Positions 1 to 11,755 of a DNA stretch of 64,000 nucleotides are shown piece after piece. The notes beneath the pieces were generated by a model, which did no database searches, was not told where the DNA came from, and saw only the letters and a program-made list of their open reading frames with translations. Numbering within the stretch: the first letter of the stretch is position 1; each line of letters opens with the position of its first letter. Source of the stretch: Isoetes taiwanensis (lineage: Eukaryota; Streptophyta; Lycopodiopsida; Isoetales; Isoetaceae); assembly GCA_021234155.1 (NCBI GenBank), contig JAJEKV010000527.1:1-64000 (forward strand), read 5' to 3'. Position numbers and translations under genes: made by a program.

Positions 1-371
1 ATTTTATTAAAAGTTAATGCTAGATATAGTTCATGTTTCAAGTTTCGTGTGATTTCTTCAAAAGATGAAGTAGCTATGAATATTCAAAAATTTAGCCTTT
101 GCAGGACCCAATCAGGTCCTTATAACATTTTTGGAACCCAGACTTCTAGGAATTATTTCTCAATAATTACACCATAATTTCTTCTGGGATTACTTCTGAA
201 ATATATGTAATCTCATGTCCTATAATATATAAGAATTATAATTCCTGAGAAAAATTTTATTTGCAAAATAATGAGAGAAATGATAAGTAGTTCGAGAAAA
301 AATCTGACCCCTTTATATTTGACTCTAGAATACTTTTGATAGAATAGAATAGAATAGAATATAATAAAAAA
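1..371. other. AT-rich sequence, no gene seen
   Basis: I see no coding sequence here. The last 50 bases contain AGAAT repeats that are the 3' microsatellite tail of the minus-strand LINE that begins at about 372. Confidence 0.5.
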
Positions 372-1175
372 TTTATCATCCACGGAGACCAATTGGCCTA
401 TGGGACCTAAACAGTGAGGCTAACGCCAGACAAGACCGGGTTAATCCCCACCCGCACCAAAGGGTTGGTTGGGGGAAAAACCGTGACAGGAATAGGTCTA
501 CTGTCAAATTGCACAAATACCAATACAAATATATATATACATCATGGGGGGGATATATATGTACATATATCAGGTAAGTGCTCAAGGACTGAGCTGATCT
601 CGGTGATCCATAATCTCTTGGAGGTATGATTCCAACCTTCGTACCGAGCTCGTAGTTGCGCCAGTGCGGGCATTGAAGTCTCCAACGAGCATGACACTAC
701 TCTCCTGCTTGTGTTGTTGTCTGTCATCGTATAGATCGACGTAGGGCTCCAACCTATCCAGATCTGGATGGTTGTGATTGGCATGTGGGAAGTCGCATGC
801 CGCCACAAAGAGAAGGTGACCACCGCAATTCTTCACGCCGCAAAACCACCGTATCAACGCCGCTATGTTTGTATGTCTTGTATAGGTAAATTGATCGCGC
901 CCTGGCTGTCCCTGAGTAGAAAAAGAAGATAGCTTGGCCCCCGGCAACCCTCCCTTTGCATTCATTGAAGACGCGTCGAGTAGCGATGGTATCCCCTTTT
1001 TTTTTCGGATAGTCTATGTCCAGGATGCTCCCACGTTTCCATGAGGAAGATGAGGTCCATATCGGCGGCAACCGAGTTGAGACTGTATCCCTTCTGTCAT
1101 GGGAAGCCCCAACAATTCCAAAAGACCATGCACAGGCACAAGCCCTATTTGCTGGCAATGGAGGCTCTATATATT
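372..1175 (-). mobile_element. LINE copy with internal deletion (endonuclease joined to 3' end)
   Basis: Read on the minus strand, this is an endonuclease fragment followed, with no reverse transcriptase, by a LINE 3' untranslated end. The 3' end carries the hairpin AGGCC-AATT-GGTCT (386-399), then GTGGATGATAAATT and an (ATTCT)n tail that runs to about 335. The same 3' end occurs at 11,270, 41,508, 59,140 and 60,029. The missing RT shows an internal deletion of several kilobases, so the copy is dead. Confidence 0.75.
640..1160 (-). pseudogene. LINE endonuclease (EEP family), frameshifted fragment
   Basis: This is the apurinic-like endonuclease domain that nicks target DNA for LINE insertion. 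Minus-strand reading frames give an N-terminal block with WNCWGFP, then KGYSLNSVAADMDLIFLMETW, which supplies the catalytic Asn and Glu. Further on, DRLEPYVDLYDD is followed by MLVGDFNARTG, the conserved metal-binding GDFNxRxG motif. The blocks lie in different frames, with a stop after WGFP, so the gene is broken. A closely similar endonuclease lies at 38,060-38,500 with LLGDFNACT. The assignment to the exonuclease-endonuclease-phosphatase family rests on these motifs. The LINE clade is not assigned. Confidence 0.75.
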
Positions 1176-1359
1176 ATCATAGATTATCTATCTTATATAC
1201 ACACATCGACAATAACGTAGTCAAAGAGTATGGTCAAATTCTTCATCTTAATGTAGTAATAGAATTAAAAAAAAAAAACGTATGTTGAAAGAACCGTTTG
1301 GGTCTTTTAGCCTACAACTCTAGTAGGGTACTGCTGATTATGGCCTTATATATTGCAGC

Positions 1360-1860
1360 AATAATGATGCTTTCCATTGCTGACATACAGTGATTCATCA
1401 CTTAGTGTTGTGGTAGACAACTTTAGGTTCACATCCCACATTTGCTTTATGCTTGCCAATACTGCCTGGATCAACAAGAAATAGGGTCATGTATCTCTTT
1501 CTTCCACTGAAGCAGAGTATGTTGCAACATCTACAGCAGCCCGTGAGATCATTGATTTGAAAGACTTTCTTGCAGGCATTGGGCAATGCACTCCTGGACC
1601 AGCAAGGATGCTTATGGATAATAAAGATGGCATTGATTGGTGCACCGCTGAAGTTCGACAGTCAAAGTCTAAGCATGTTCCTAAGCATTATCATTTTGTG
1701 AGGGACCTTGTGGCTGATAAACATATTCAGATTGAGCATGTTTCTATACAGGAACAATACCGTAGATCTCTTGACCAAAATTTTGGCTCGCGAGCTCTTT
1801 GAGCGACATCGTTTTGGTATTGGTATTGGTCTTGATAGATTCCAGATCTCATCTCCAAGA
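1360..1860 (+). pseudogene. Copia RNase H remnant, end of pol
   Basis: The plus strand gives the C-terminal RNase H region of a Ty1/Copia polyprotein. SSTEAEYVATSTAAREI at about 1,505 is followed by MLMDNKDGIDW, SKSKHVPKHYHFVRDLV and EHVSIQEQY. The conserved end of Copia pol (ADxLTKxLxRELFERHR) is split between two frames near 1,765-1,815. The first 150 bases are more decayed. Nothing of RT or integrase remains upstream, so this is a truncated 3' end of an element. Confidence 0.8.
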
Positions 1861-2638
1861 GGAGGAGGTTGAGCATGGAGATGATGACCTCTCATCAAGG
1901 AGGTGTGTCGAGATATATGATATCAAGATCACCATCTTGTCGTTAAACATGATATATCAGCACTTACAACACTTACAGCACTCAACACATAGGTGCTGAC
2001 TATGCATTTTATCAGAGTCTAGCAATGGCCTACCACTTGTTATAATTAGCTACGACATAATTAGGAGTGGTTGGTAATAGAAGCAATTAATATTGACTGC
2101 CCTTTCTATATCTTGTGTTCTCGCATACGTTTTAATACAATTTCATTTTCCCTTTGTTTTAGGAGCTTGTGCTTTCCGATATTAGTGTGCATCCCCTTCT
2201 CCCCATTCCTTGATGCAATCTTGAAAGTAGGGCTCAAAAAATATTTTATTGTATAACATGGACAATAGACTAGCTCTAGGATTTAATCTTCTTGATAGTT
2301 TCTAGCCATATTATCTCAATTTCTTTGCTAAAACTTAGGAGCACGATGTTGAATAACATAATTATTTCTTCACTCCACGTGGACTTTTGGTTTTCATATT
2401 TTCCGCCACAGTCGATCATTAAAAAGATGTTAGCTTTCTGAATTGGTCAATTGTAGGTCTCGCAATGAGATTGCTCTGTATATACCTATATTTTCGAGAT
2501 TAATTCTCAGATCAATGAAATGCTAAAAAAATAAGTGCCAAGCTTCAAAATGCAAAAGATTGAAGCAAATTGAAGCCTGACAAATAAAATCCTGTTAACC
2601 TATGTGACAACTGTCGAAAGATGGTAGAATGGTTTGCC
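1861..2638 (+). repeat. Probable 3' LTR remnant of the Copia copy
   Basis: A purine tract (CCAAGAGGAGGAGG, about 1,854-1,868) follows the end of Copia pol, as a polypurine tract should. The AT-rich stretch after it contains CTCAGATCAATGAAA near 2,505, a type of sequence common in the R/U5 part of plant Copia LTRs. No second LTR copy is in the window, so neither boundary is proven. No coding sequence is visible. Confidence 0.35.
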
Positions 2639-2661
2639 ATAGGGTAAAAGCATGAAAGGGT
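2639..2661 (+). repeat. Left terminal inverted repeat
   Basis: A perfect 23-base match to the reverse complement of 7903-7925. Similarity stops abruptly just inside it. Confidence 0.8.
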
Positions 2662-2938
2662 ATACGTACATCGTACTGAATTGAAGGACGAATTTGTGCT
2701 TTTTTGGGGTACATTTTACATGTACATCAAGATACTCTGGTTTGTCGTTTTGTGTCAAGTTTGCAATGATTGCAAGATCATCCCTAACGGCGCTTGAAAT
2801 TCTTGGTGAACCATAGAACCAATTCGAATGGATCCGTCCCTCCCTTTTCAAATCCTCCCTTTCACGTAATCTAACACCAAACTAATTCGTAAGCAAACAC
2901 ATACCAATTGAATCTACAAGAAATACAAATCAATTTCA

Positions 2939-5000
2939 ATGTTTTCATGGAGGGTGAGAATTCCAATGGAAGTGGTGGATCTAAGCCGCCATAAGTATGC
3001 CGACATTGGACAAGTGTTATGCCACAAAAAACAAATAAAGCAAATGGTTGACATGTTGGTGGATTGCATCCTCGGTTGCTTTCAAACGCTTCGTCGTGAT
3101 CAAAGATTAGTTTTTGTGCTCGCGTTTGTTGCAAGATGATGTGCTTTTTTTTTTTTTCGAACCCAGAATTGGAAATCCTTCCGAAGTTATTGTTATGAAA
3201 TCAATGATCAGAAACTTGAAAGATGGGCTTCAAAAAGTAAAGTCTGCTAATAACAAAGATAAATTGGCTGCAAAACATTCACTGGTATCAATGATTGTTG
3301 GAAAAAAAAGGAGATGTACAAGAATGTTTCTTCAAAATTGCTAAAGATACAGCCAAGAAATTTATCTAAAGTTGCAGCAAGAAGGAAGATAATGTCATTA
3401 AGTGGAGCAAATGTGTGGGCTTTGGCAGGAAGGATGCCAAGATCAAATAGAATCGATGATTCAATCAAATGTCAGGTTCATGAATTTTGGCTTGATAATA
3501 CCAAAGTTCCACCAAAGGTTAGAGATGTCATGAAGAGGAGAACACAAGCAATACAATACATTGATATCTCACATGTTTGCTCTTGTAATTGAATCAATTC
3601 AGTTTTGGAGATTATGTTTTCTTCCAAAATTCTTTCATGACTTTCTTCTGTACATTCTAGTTCTGTTCCGAGTGACATGTTGATGAATACACATGGTTTT
3701 CATGAAATATATTGCATTTTACATTGTTTACATTTTTACATTGTTTACATAGTAGCGTAAATCTAAAAGTTGATGTGCTATTAGGTACTTTTTAGATGTA
3801 CATCCATTAACACTTACATGTCCATGCAAAACCGCATTTACATGTACTTGAATATCAAAATTATATCCATTTACATTTAAGTGTACTTTCGTGTAATGAA
3901 GCCAAACAATTCATACATATGTACATTAGATGTCTTGATGTACATTAGATGTCTTTGTGGTGTACCCTAATATTGTAAGGTGTAAGGTGTACCTAATATT
4001 GTAACATTATTGTGATGTACATTAGATGTACATTAGATGTACAAGAATGCATCAGTGGAACTGTTGGATGTACATTAGATGTACATTAGATGTATTGTTG
4101 TACATTAGATGTACAAGAATGCATCAGTGGAATGGTTGATGGACATTTTATGTATATAGAACATACATTAAATGTACAATTGTATAGTTCAATACCGGAT
4201 GCATCCGGTTGTCGGCATCATTTTGCTAACATGGTCTTTAATGCTTTTGTTATTGCAACCGAGCTTTATCAGGTTTGTATATCGTAATCCCGATACCAAA
4301 ATTCGCCTCGAACGGTTCGAAAGTATCCGAAAACCCGATTGCATAAGGAAATTGAAGGAGAGAAACACATGTTGTTGTGTCAAACATGAGCAAGCGTGAT
4401 CCGCACGTAAAGGCCTTCAATAGATCCCTACATGTTAATTGCACTTGTCTTGCAAAGTTGTCTATGCATCCCAAAGAAAACAATGGAGTATATGTGACGG
4501 ATGAATGGCATAAACTAAAATGCATCAAAGGTGAATTTGATGAATGTGGAGTGAAGAAAGTAGACATTTGTCCAAAAGAGAAAGATGGAATTGAATGTCG
4601 ATCGACAAGTATATGCATATGTCAATGAGCCATCCAAAAAGGTACATCCGGAGGCTTAGATTAGTTGATCGTAATGACAAAGCATCCTGCTTTGTTAAAG
4701 AACATGAAAAATCAGCTTGCTAAGTTTACGATCATAACTTTACGTGCCACGCTGGGCGAGCAAACAGTTTGAAAGATGTGTTGAGAAACTCCGGATAATA
4801 GTGTGTTGTCCTGCTTTTGACTTTGCGAGAGAACTACACATTGAAACCAGGTGACGTAGTGCAATCCGAGCATTGGAATCCTGATCAAATTAGTATTTTG
4901 GTCCATATTTCAATGATGAAAATAGAAGGTAAGCTTAAAAAAATAGTGCATTTCTATGTTTCAGATGACAGGAAGCAATTTATATTGTGGAGATAAATAC
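2939..5000 (+). pseudogene. Decayed transposon gene, cysteine-rich uncharacterised family
   Basis: Several plus-strand blocks form one degenerate gene. 3,314-3,592 gives a basic region with VHEFWLDNTKVPPKVRDVMKRR. 4,285-4,400 gives IRKLKERNTCCCVKHE. 4,400-4,628 gives ADEW-like DEWHKLKCIKGEFDECGV followed by CPKE. 4,747-4,990 gives PRWASKQFERCVEKL, then DFA and ENYTLKPGDVVQSEHWNPDQ, then HFYVSDDRKQF in other frames. From memory, the order LKERNTCCC, then Cys-rich, DFAENYT, QSxxxxxxQ and HFYxSDD matches a family of uncharacterised, apparently mobile proteins found in cnidarians and some land plants. I cannot name its enzymatic activity. At least three frameshifts make it non-functional. A TGTAC-rich intron-like stretch lies at 3,690-4,190. 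Confidence 0.55.
3690..4190. repeat. TGTACATTAGA-type short tandem repeats
   Basis: The stretch is built of variants of TGTACATTAGATGTACA repeated irregularly, densest at 3,920-4,180. It includes two near copies of GTACAAGAATGCATCAGTGGAA (about 4,038 and 4,112). It lies between coding blocks of the plus-strand gene. A related TGTAC-rich block occurs in the opposite half of the element at 5,900-6,420. Confidence 0.7.
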
Positions 5001-5085
5001 AACACACCTGAAAATGAGCATGGCTCATAATTCATGGCCTAGCTTCAAAATGTCAGTAGGAGCCTGATATCTTATGACTATTGCA

Positions 5086-7492
5086 TCATGTCTTCCCCGT
5101 AGAGGTGAAGAGATATCCTCTAAAGCAGTAGTCCATGCGATTTCTATAGCACGTGCCACTGGCAAACCTTTCCATCCTACATGGCCTGCATCTTCCAGGA
5201 CATGTGCCTTCCCCCGCCAATATACATTGCATGGTTGCTACTTCCTGAATATTTCCAATGCGGCCAACCTTTTCCCAAAGTCCAGGAAGAGCAGTATAGA
5301 AGCGACAATCGGTCCCCAACCCTATGTACTTGCAGCTTGTGTTGGTTTGTATTATCTTTGGGTGCAGCAGAACTCTATCTCGTAGTTTCTTAATAGTCTT
5401 TTGTGTATTAGTCCATTCATCTACAAAGCAAATGAAGATCACTTAATTATATATACACACTCATAATTGTACCAATAAGAAAGACAGTAAAAACAGAGTA
5501 CTCAAGTGCAATGAACAAAAACTGTGATACATATATTCATTGGTGATGAAAGCGTTTCTGTTGGAGCAGTCAGTAAAGGCTCTGCACCTACAACTGCTTT
5601 AGCTTTCTCAACTGCCATCCTCTCTATTTCCTCAACTTCACTTTGCCATGTTCGAAGAGGCACTGTTGCAAATGGTTCTATTACCGGCATTGTAAATGTC
5701 ATTGGTGATCTGGAGCTGGAAGGTTTCAGGTCTACAGATTCAGTCTGCTTATCTGTAAAGAGAGTCGATGCAGATGGCTCAAGAACATCAGCCATGAAAG
5801 GTGCTTCTGGGATAGGAACAGCCTCATCTGCAAACAAACAAATGATCTAAATTTCAATAGACATAAACGAACATGAAAACAGAACTTAAACAATGAGAAA
5901 TATCAGGTACATTCTGGTACATTCAGCTTTAACATGTACATTTCATGTACAGCAAATGTATCAAATGTACGTAACTACATTTAACTGTAGCCAAATGTAC
6001 ATGTAATGTACCTTATGTACATTTAAGGTACCTAGAATTACCTAGATGTGCCTAGATGTACCTAGATGTACATTAAATGTACCTAGATGTACCTTGAATT
6101 ACCTTGAATTACCTAGATGTACCTAGATGTACCCAGGTATCTAGTTAGGGAATGTAGATCTATGCCCAAAAAATGCACATATATGTAAAAAATGCACATA
6201 CTTATGAATCCATCTACAGATGCACTCTAAAAATAAATGCATGTACATCTATTTGCAGATGTAGACTCCATTAGATACATGTACAACTGATACATCTGCA
6301 GTCCAAGCTCAAAAATAAAAGCATCAATAAACAAGCAAAATATATGCCTATGTACCTCTGCTTACAGATGTACATTAAAAGTTATACATGTACAAGGAAT
6401 AGCAATGCATTGAAAGCCATACATGTAGAACTATGCAGATTACAATAACAAATATGAATTAAGAGAAATATAAGTTTAAATTAATTGAGAGTAATGCATA
6501 CCTTTCAAAATAGTGAGGGAAACCAATTTGGAATTGAATGCCCTCATCCCGGATGCAACCTTTTATGCAATTCTTTTTTCATGGACCAGATAACACAAGC
6601 GTAAGAGGCAATAAGCATCTCGCATGGAGCTAGCAAAGAACAAACCATTTGCCAAAGCCTTGGCCACAACAGTACATGAACCTGAATGTGATGAATCCGC
6701 TTCTATAGAAATAGCTCCTGGGGTAGGGCCTCGGGCGTGAGAACAATAGGTCCCGCTCTCCCTATGAAATCCAAAATCTATGAATGCCTTTGCTGAACCA
6801 ATGCAATGCAATTAAGTTTTTCCTTTGCTTGTTCAATTGAGATTTCATGCCTTTCAATGTCTATAGTTGCTTCCTGCAAACTAATTTCTAGCTTAGAAGA
6901 GTGCTGCTCTTAAAACCAAGTCTTCCAACTTGTACTTCAACACTCCGAAGCTAACTTGATTTCCAGCAGGATCCTGGGACAATTTGTCAAATTCCAATTT
7001 TGTCTCATCTATTTTTCTCGGGAAAATCTGCAGATCTTCGAGATAGCATATCCTTTCTACCCTCAATCCGGCTGATGACCTTCAATGCATCCCTTATTTT
7101 TGCTTCCAGTGCTTCTACTTCATTCAATAGGTTAGTTTTCTCCTTCGACCCATGCTTAAGTAACTGGTTTATTGTGTCAACATCTGATCTAGAATAACCC
7201 AGAGCTCTAATATTCTGCTGCAATACCACCTCCTTTTTGATATTTGAGGATTTACATTGCGGTCCCTCGTAATTTCTGAAGTTTTGGCAAGATCTTTGGC
7301 GGTCCTAGCCACGTCCATCCAATCAACAAGCTGTCCCTTCAAGTGAAGAGCAAATGCTCTGGCAAAATAGGTAGAAATATAATGGTTTGTAACCTGTTTC
7401 TTGCCATAAACCAATTCATAATATTTAAAAATCATCTTCCCACGCGCTCGGATTCTCCCTTCCTTGAATCCTCTTCTATTTTGGAGCTTCAC
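5086..7492 (-). pseudogene. Second gene of the TIR transposon, spliced, coiled coil
   Basis: Minus-strand open blocks line up as exons. 7,492-7,169 is a basic stretch including YFARAFALHLKGQLVDWMDV. 7,229-7,005 is a heptad-rich coiled coil (INQLLKHGSKEKTNLLNEVE onward). 6,811-6,563 is of unknown nature. 5,837-5,502 is rich in Pro, Glu and Ser. 5,442-5,086 follows in two frames. A clear intron lies between about 6,502 (donor GTATGCATT) and 5,831 (acceptor TTTGTTTGCAG), and it contains the TGTAC repeats. I do not recognise the protein. Because it reads against the cysteine-rich gene inside the same TIRs, it is probably the partner gene of the element. Several frames are broken. Confidence 0.4.
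5900..6420. repeat. TGTAC/GTACCTAGAT short repeats within an intron
   Basis: Irregular repeats of ATGTACCTAGATGTACC and related words sit inside the intron of the minus-strand gene. The shared TGTAC core with the block at 3,690-4,190 suggests both are element-specific internal repeats. Confidence 0.65.
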
Positions 7493-7902
7493 CCCATGCC
7501 TCGCTCATAACCTTTCTAGGTTGGGTATGTGGACCTCGCATGTTTATCACGGAGGTCTTTGGTTTGGATCACATCGTAACCCAAACGTTTACTCTTTGAG
7601 GTAAGATTCCATTCTTTGGAAGCATCAAGCCACGGTGATGAGCAAGCACCGATCCGGGGCATTTTGGGGCCATAGCTAGATCAAGAATTGCGGATCGGGA
7701 ATGCAAGCAGATAAGGCGTGGTAGGGATAGTGAACGAGAGGCAAACCAGGAAAGAATTTGGTAAAGAATTTTAAAATCTGAAAATGGTGCGGTTACAAAG
7801 TGGTGGATAGCATTAATCATGGCAGTTAACATGATGATAGTTATTCCAAAAATGTGCATTCGATACATATGTACATGTACAAAAAGGGCTACATTTATAG
7901 AC

Positions 7903-7925
7903 ACCCTTTCATGCTTTTACCCTAT
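7903..7925 (-). repeat. Right terminal inverted repeat
   Basis: Exact reverse complement of 2639-2661. It is followed by TATT, so a TA duplication is possible. Confidence 0.8.
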
Positions 7926-9776
7926 ATTATTTTATATTGTGCTAGTTCAGTAGAATCAAAGAATTTCATAGCTAAATTCATTGTCTTAGATGTTCTGTCA
8001 GTCATGTTGCTCAACTTATCTTGTTTTTCTTTAAATGTAAGTATGCAGATAACCAATAAGCTTTTACAGTTTTAGGACATTCTTAAAGTGTAGTTCATTT
8101 TGGAAAATTGCAGATATATAACTATAGCTTCGTGCTTCCTTTTGCAAGATATAATATCCCTTTTGCAATAGCATTGGTAAAACAATTTGACCTGATTAAC
8201 TACGTTTTCTAATATTATATGACATTAAACCAAAACATTCAATCAAACAGAAAACCAATAGTCCCCATTCTACAGCACATGTTCAAGCTTCTAAAACAAA
8301 TAATCCGTATAAATGAATCAAGAGCAGAAGATATTTTGCCATCTTGGGCACTTTGAATTCAAATATTTGACACGTCTCTTCAAAAATAAAGACATGCTGA
8401 AAATCTAGAACTTCGATTCTTCTATTATAAAAACTGAAACAACCCAGACAATTTCAATGATATTTTGAACCAATTCTTGGGGTTGCTCTACCGAATTGGC
8501 GTGATTTAGAGCGTCTACATGTTTGTTTAACAAATCTGAAACAACTACCTTGTTGATCTAATATGCAGTGCGTTCTTGGCTCAAAATCAGATGAACACTG
8601 CTCCAACCCTAAATAAGCTGCATCTGCATTTTGGCAAAGAGACGTACCTAGCCACAGCCACAGCCGAAGAAAATGGTTTCGGATCTAGATGCAACCAAGC
8701 AAATATCTATGAAGGGTAGCCATCGACATGTTAGGGCTAGAGCCTGTTGGACGCCTCCCTGACAGCCCCAAGCATTCAGGGCACAACTATATATGCAGAA
8801 GGGCTTGAAATATAAACACAACATTACCTCTGCTCCAAATTGATGCCATTGCCTACCTTGCCAGAATCGCATGCTCCTTACACAAGTAAAAGTTGTTTGC
8901 TTAGAGATGAAGAATTAGAAGGTGGAAAGAAAGAGCAAAGTCGATGCAAGCCAATCAATCTGCCAGGCTCGATAGAACACCGCGAATCCGCGATGACAGC
9001 CCGAGCAAGTATGCCATGCAAGGCAACACCTTGCTATAAAAAATAATGGTAATGATTTGAGGGCAAAATGACGGATGGCCGCGATTAATGCCCCCATGAT
9101 AGAATATGCCGAATCAAATCTTGCCAACATCAATTATATATGAGTTGGACAAAAGGTCGCTAATTATTATTAAAGGATGTATCTTATTGTAAAAAGACGT
9201 TTTATTAGTTAAGACGTAAGGACTATATATAACAAACTAGCACCTAAATATAGAAAAATGAGGCTTTGTGATAAAGAAGAGAGCGGGCCAACTATTTTAG
9301 AGGGAGACAGATAAGGCAACTAGACTTGTAGCCAGTTTGATTGGGTGACCAAGTTCGACTAGATGTTCAACCATAAATTACTGTAGCAGAACAAATTTGC
9401 AGTAGTAGAAAGTCGAAGCTCCTGTCTTGAGAGCAATGGTCAAAATCTGAGGTCATTATCCATTTGCAAGACGAGTTCAAGCATCCTTGATTTAGATATT
9501 CTTTGCCCGAAGAAGAACCAGTTACAGAATCCTTTCTATTTCTAAACCAGATGTTGTATCCTTGATCAAAGACTACATGGAGTAATCATCAATTCGACAA
9601 ACCAGTACATCGAGCCAATGTTGTTGTTGGGTAGTTAATTGTTGTATTTTATATCAGTTTGTTAAAATACAATCCGTATTGCTCTTGTTCTTCTCGAGTT
9701 CCTCTGTTAAAATAGTGTTGCAAGACCTTCAAAGTACCCTAATTCCCCAATCTATATTAGAGCAGTCACACAATCA
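7926..9776. other. Unassigned intergenic sequence
   Basis: No coding block with recognisable similarity is seen on either strand. The short open frames at 8,648-9,133 have no motif. The sequence is moderately AT-rich and looks like old, unclassifiable repeat or spacer DNA. Confidence 0.4.
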
Positions 9777-10346
9777 TGTTGGAAACCTTATCTTGTTCAA
9801 AGATTCATGCAGGGAACTGCGCAGGTGAACATACTTGTTACTACAAAAATGCCAGAACCAAGATGCCTAAGCAATATGCATGGTTAAGCATGAACATTGA
9901 AAATGCATATTGTACTTGTGGAGTTGCAATGGTTTAACTTAACCATTGTATTTGATATCGATATTTAACTTAGTAAGTCAAGATGCGGTTAAGATTACAT
10001 GGCATGAGACTTCAAGGTAAAATTTCTTTGAACTGTCGGTCCAGCACATCAGCAAGATCGACTAAGATAAATCAATCACAATGCATTTCGTTATTTGAGC
10101 TTTCGATTTGGATGATCCTCAAAGCAAATAGGATTATGTCTGGGCTATCGCACTTGCAGTCAAGGAAGCTAGAATAACCTAGTCAAAACGTTTTGATAGT
10201 GTTTTTGTTACTGTGGCAATTCAAAGGTTCAATATAAAGTGAAGTTGAAGTTGCGTAATCTTATATTTATTGAACTAGTGTAATAGATAATTTATTACGT
10301 GCATAATTCAACCTGCTAATAGATTGAATACTCTATAGATACTTCA
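9777..10346 (+). repeat. Probable 5' LTR of a Copia element, with adjacent PBS
   Basis: The inferred LTR starts TGTTGGAAACC and ends TTCA. It is followed directly by TTGGCATCAGAGTC (10,347-10,360), close to the initiator-Met tRNA primer-binding site TGGTATCAGAGC. A Copia-like gag follows about 100 bases on. The right boundary is supported by the PBS. The left boundary is chosen from the typical TGTTGG start only. Confidence 0.5.
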
Positions 10347-10439
10347 TTGGCATCAGAGTCAAGTTGCAAACATATCTACTAGACTTGGAGCAAATCTATT
10401 AAATTCCATAGAGGTCTTCAAGGGCAAAAGTGGCTTTCA

Positions 10440-11205
10440 ATATGGAAGCAAAACATTAGACATGTGTCGGAATTCAAAAATCTATGGTACTTAATTAACT
10501 CAAACAGGAAAGGCGTCTAGTTGCTACTTTGAGTGCAGGAATGTCTAATGTAGAGGGAACTAGTTATAGCACAAATGGAGAAGGTTATACAGTAGGTGTT
10601 GGAATTATTGGAGAAAGTACAACTACTATTGCGGCAACAACAAGTTTGGATCCATATAAGAGTTTGAAGGTCATGGAGGTAGTCATCAAACTAAAACTCA
10701 GAGGTATGACACCTAAAGAAGTGTGGTTATACATGATTAAGAACTATGATGCCAGATGTTTCAGAAAAAGCAAATAAGGAAGTCGCACGATAAAGACAAT
10801 ATAATTGAATTATTTGAGAAGTTTGACTCAATTGTTGCAGATTTAGAAGGACCTGGCGTTATTTTGAATGAGTATCAATTCTTGACAATATTGAAACCAG
10901 TCTCATATAATGCTCAACTTGCCATACTATTGAGAAATGTAGCAAGATCAAAAGGCCATGCTATCCAAATGGTAAGGGTTCAATATGAGCAAGATAAAAT
11001 TGGTGATGATGATGATGATGAAAATTTTGCGGTATTATTTACCGGAAAGCATAAGGCAAAAGAAATAATAATCATAGGAGAAAAAAGGAAATAGGGCCAT
11101 GCTATAATTGTGATAGTTATAGATATCTTAAAGCATATTGTTACAATTGTGAAGGCAAGGGGCATGTGACAGCAAGCTGTTCAAGCCCTAAGGGCAATTG
11201 ACAAG
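10440..11205 (+). pseudogene. Copia gag with zinc knuckles, degenerate
   Basis: Plus-strand blocks match a Copia Gag (UBN2-type). One is LKLRGMTPKEVWLYMIKNYD. After a frameshift near 10,770 come ELFEKFDSIVADLEG and YNAQLAILLRNV. Two zinc-knuckle-like motifs follow. CYNCDSYRYLKAYC has lost its His. CYNCEGKGHVTASC (about 11,138-11,180) is intact C-x2-C-x4-H-x4-C. No protease, integrase or RT follows, because the sequence passes into a LINE end at about 11,250. It is therefore a 5' fragment of an element together with the LTR at 9,777. Confidence 0.7.
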
Positions 11206-11251
11206 AGAAAAAGGTAAGAAAAAAATTGCAGGTAATAGAATAAATAAACTG

Positions 11252-11600
11252 TATTTTTATCGTCTACTCAGACCAATTGGCATATGGGACCCAAACCAAG
11301 GGAACAAAAAGTGTATTGTTGTCAGAATTAAAAACCCCTACTCTGAAGGGTTTTCGAGAGAAAAAACTTGAACTAACTAAACATACCATGCTCGGATATG
11401 ATCTAATATTGGATATTTCTGAAGGGCATGGCAATCATCGTCGATGGCTCCCTGTTGGCAACACTGACAGATCCTATCCTTGCATGCCTTTTGATTCCAT
11501 TTGCATGTCTCAATGCGAAAGTGATGCGCACCTGTGTAAATGGAAGTTATCATTCTGCACCTTTTCATGGGCAAAATAGTAGTGTACTGTCTTAACCTAT
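11252..11600 (-). mobile_element. LINE 3' end with C-x2-C-x9-H motif
   Basis: The minus strand encodes the C-terminal zinc-binding region after a LINE RT: RICQCCQQGAIDDDCHALQK then PILDHIR. This fits C-x2-C-x9-H-x4-C with the last Cys changed to Tyr. It is followed by the family 3' hairpin (11,270-11,283, with one mismatched pair) and a short TTTATTTATTCT tail. The element is 5'-truncated and lies next to the Copia gag fragment. Confidence 0.7.
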
Positions 11601-11755
11601 ACTAAACTACAAGTATTCCAGAGTTTGCTAAGGAAACATGCATCAAGGACTGCCTCAAGTGATGGTGATCTTTCTCAATTTGTGTGACGCTCCGCGAGTC
11701 CATATGATGCTCCCATCGTATAAATACGGAAAATTCCCCTCATATGGTGAATCCA
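11601..11755. other. Target sequence flanking the chromovirus
   Basis: This is the left flank of the insertion. It contains GTGACGCTCCGCGAGTCC and ATAAATACGG, which resemble the start of another LTR. The last five bases, ATCCA, are repeated directly after the 3' LTR at 25,527-25,531. Confidence 0.4.

Larger units (their letters stand above)
2639..7925. mobile_element. 5.3-kb DNA transposon with 23-bp terminal inverted repeats
   Basis: The ends 2639-2661 and 7903-7925 are exact reverse complements, starting ATAGGGTAAAAGCATGAAAG. If the element proper starts at GGGTAAAAGC, both flanks read TA, which would be a 2-bp target duplication. Inside are two decayed genes reading towards each other: a plus-strand cysteine-rich protein (2,939-5,000) and a minus-strand spliced gene with a coiled coil (7,492-5,086). 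Introns of both appear to hold TGTAC-rich repeats. I cannot assign a known superfamily from termini or proteins. The size and gene content suggest a formerly autonomous element. Confidence 0.65.

Noticed and set aside
3690-4190. Regularly repeated TGTACATTAGA units considered as a CRISPR-like or satellite array
   Set aside because: There are no unique spacers of constant length, units are irregular, and the context is eukaryotic transposon intron.
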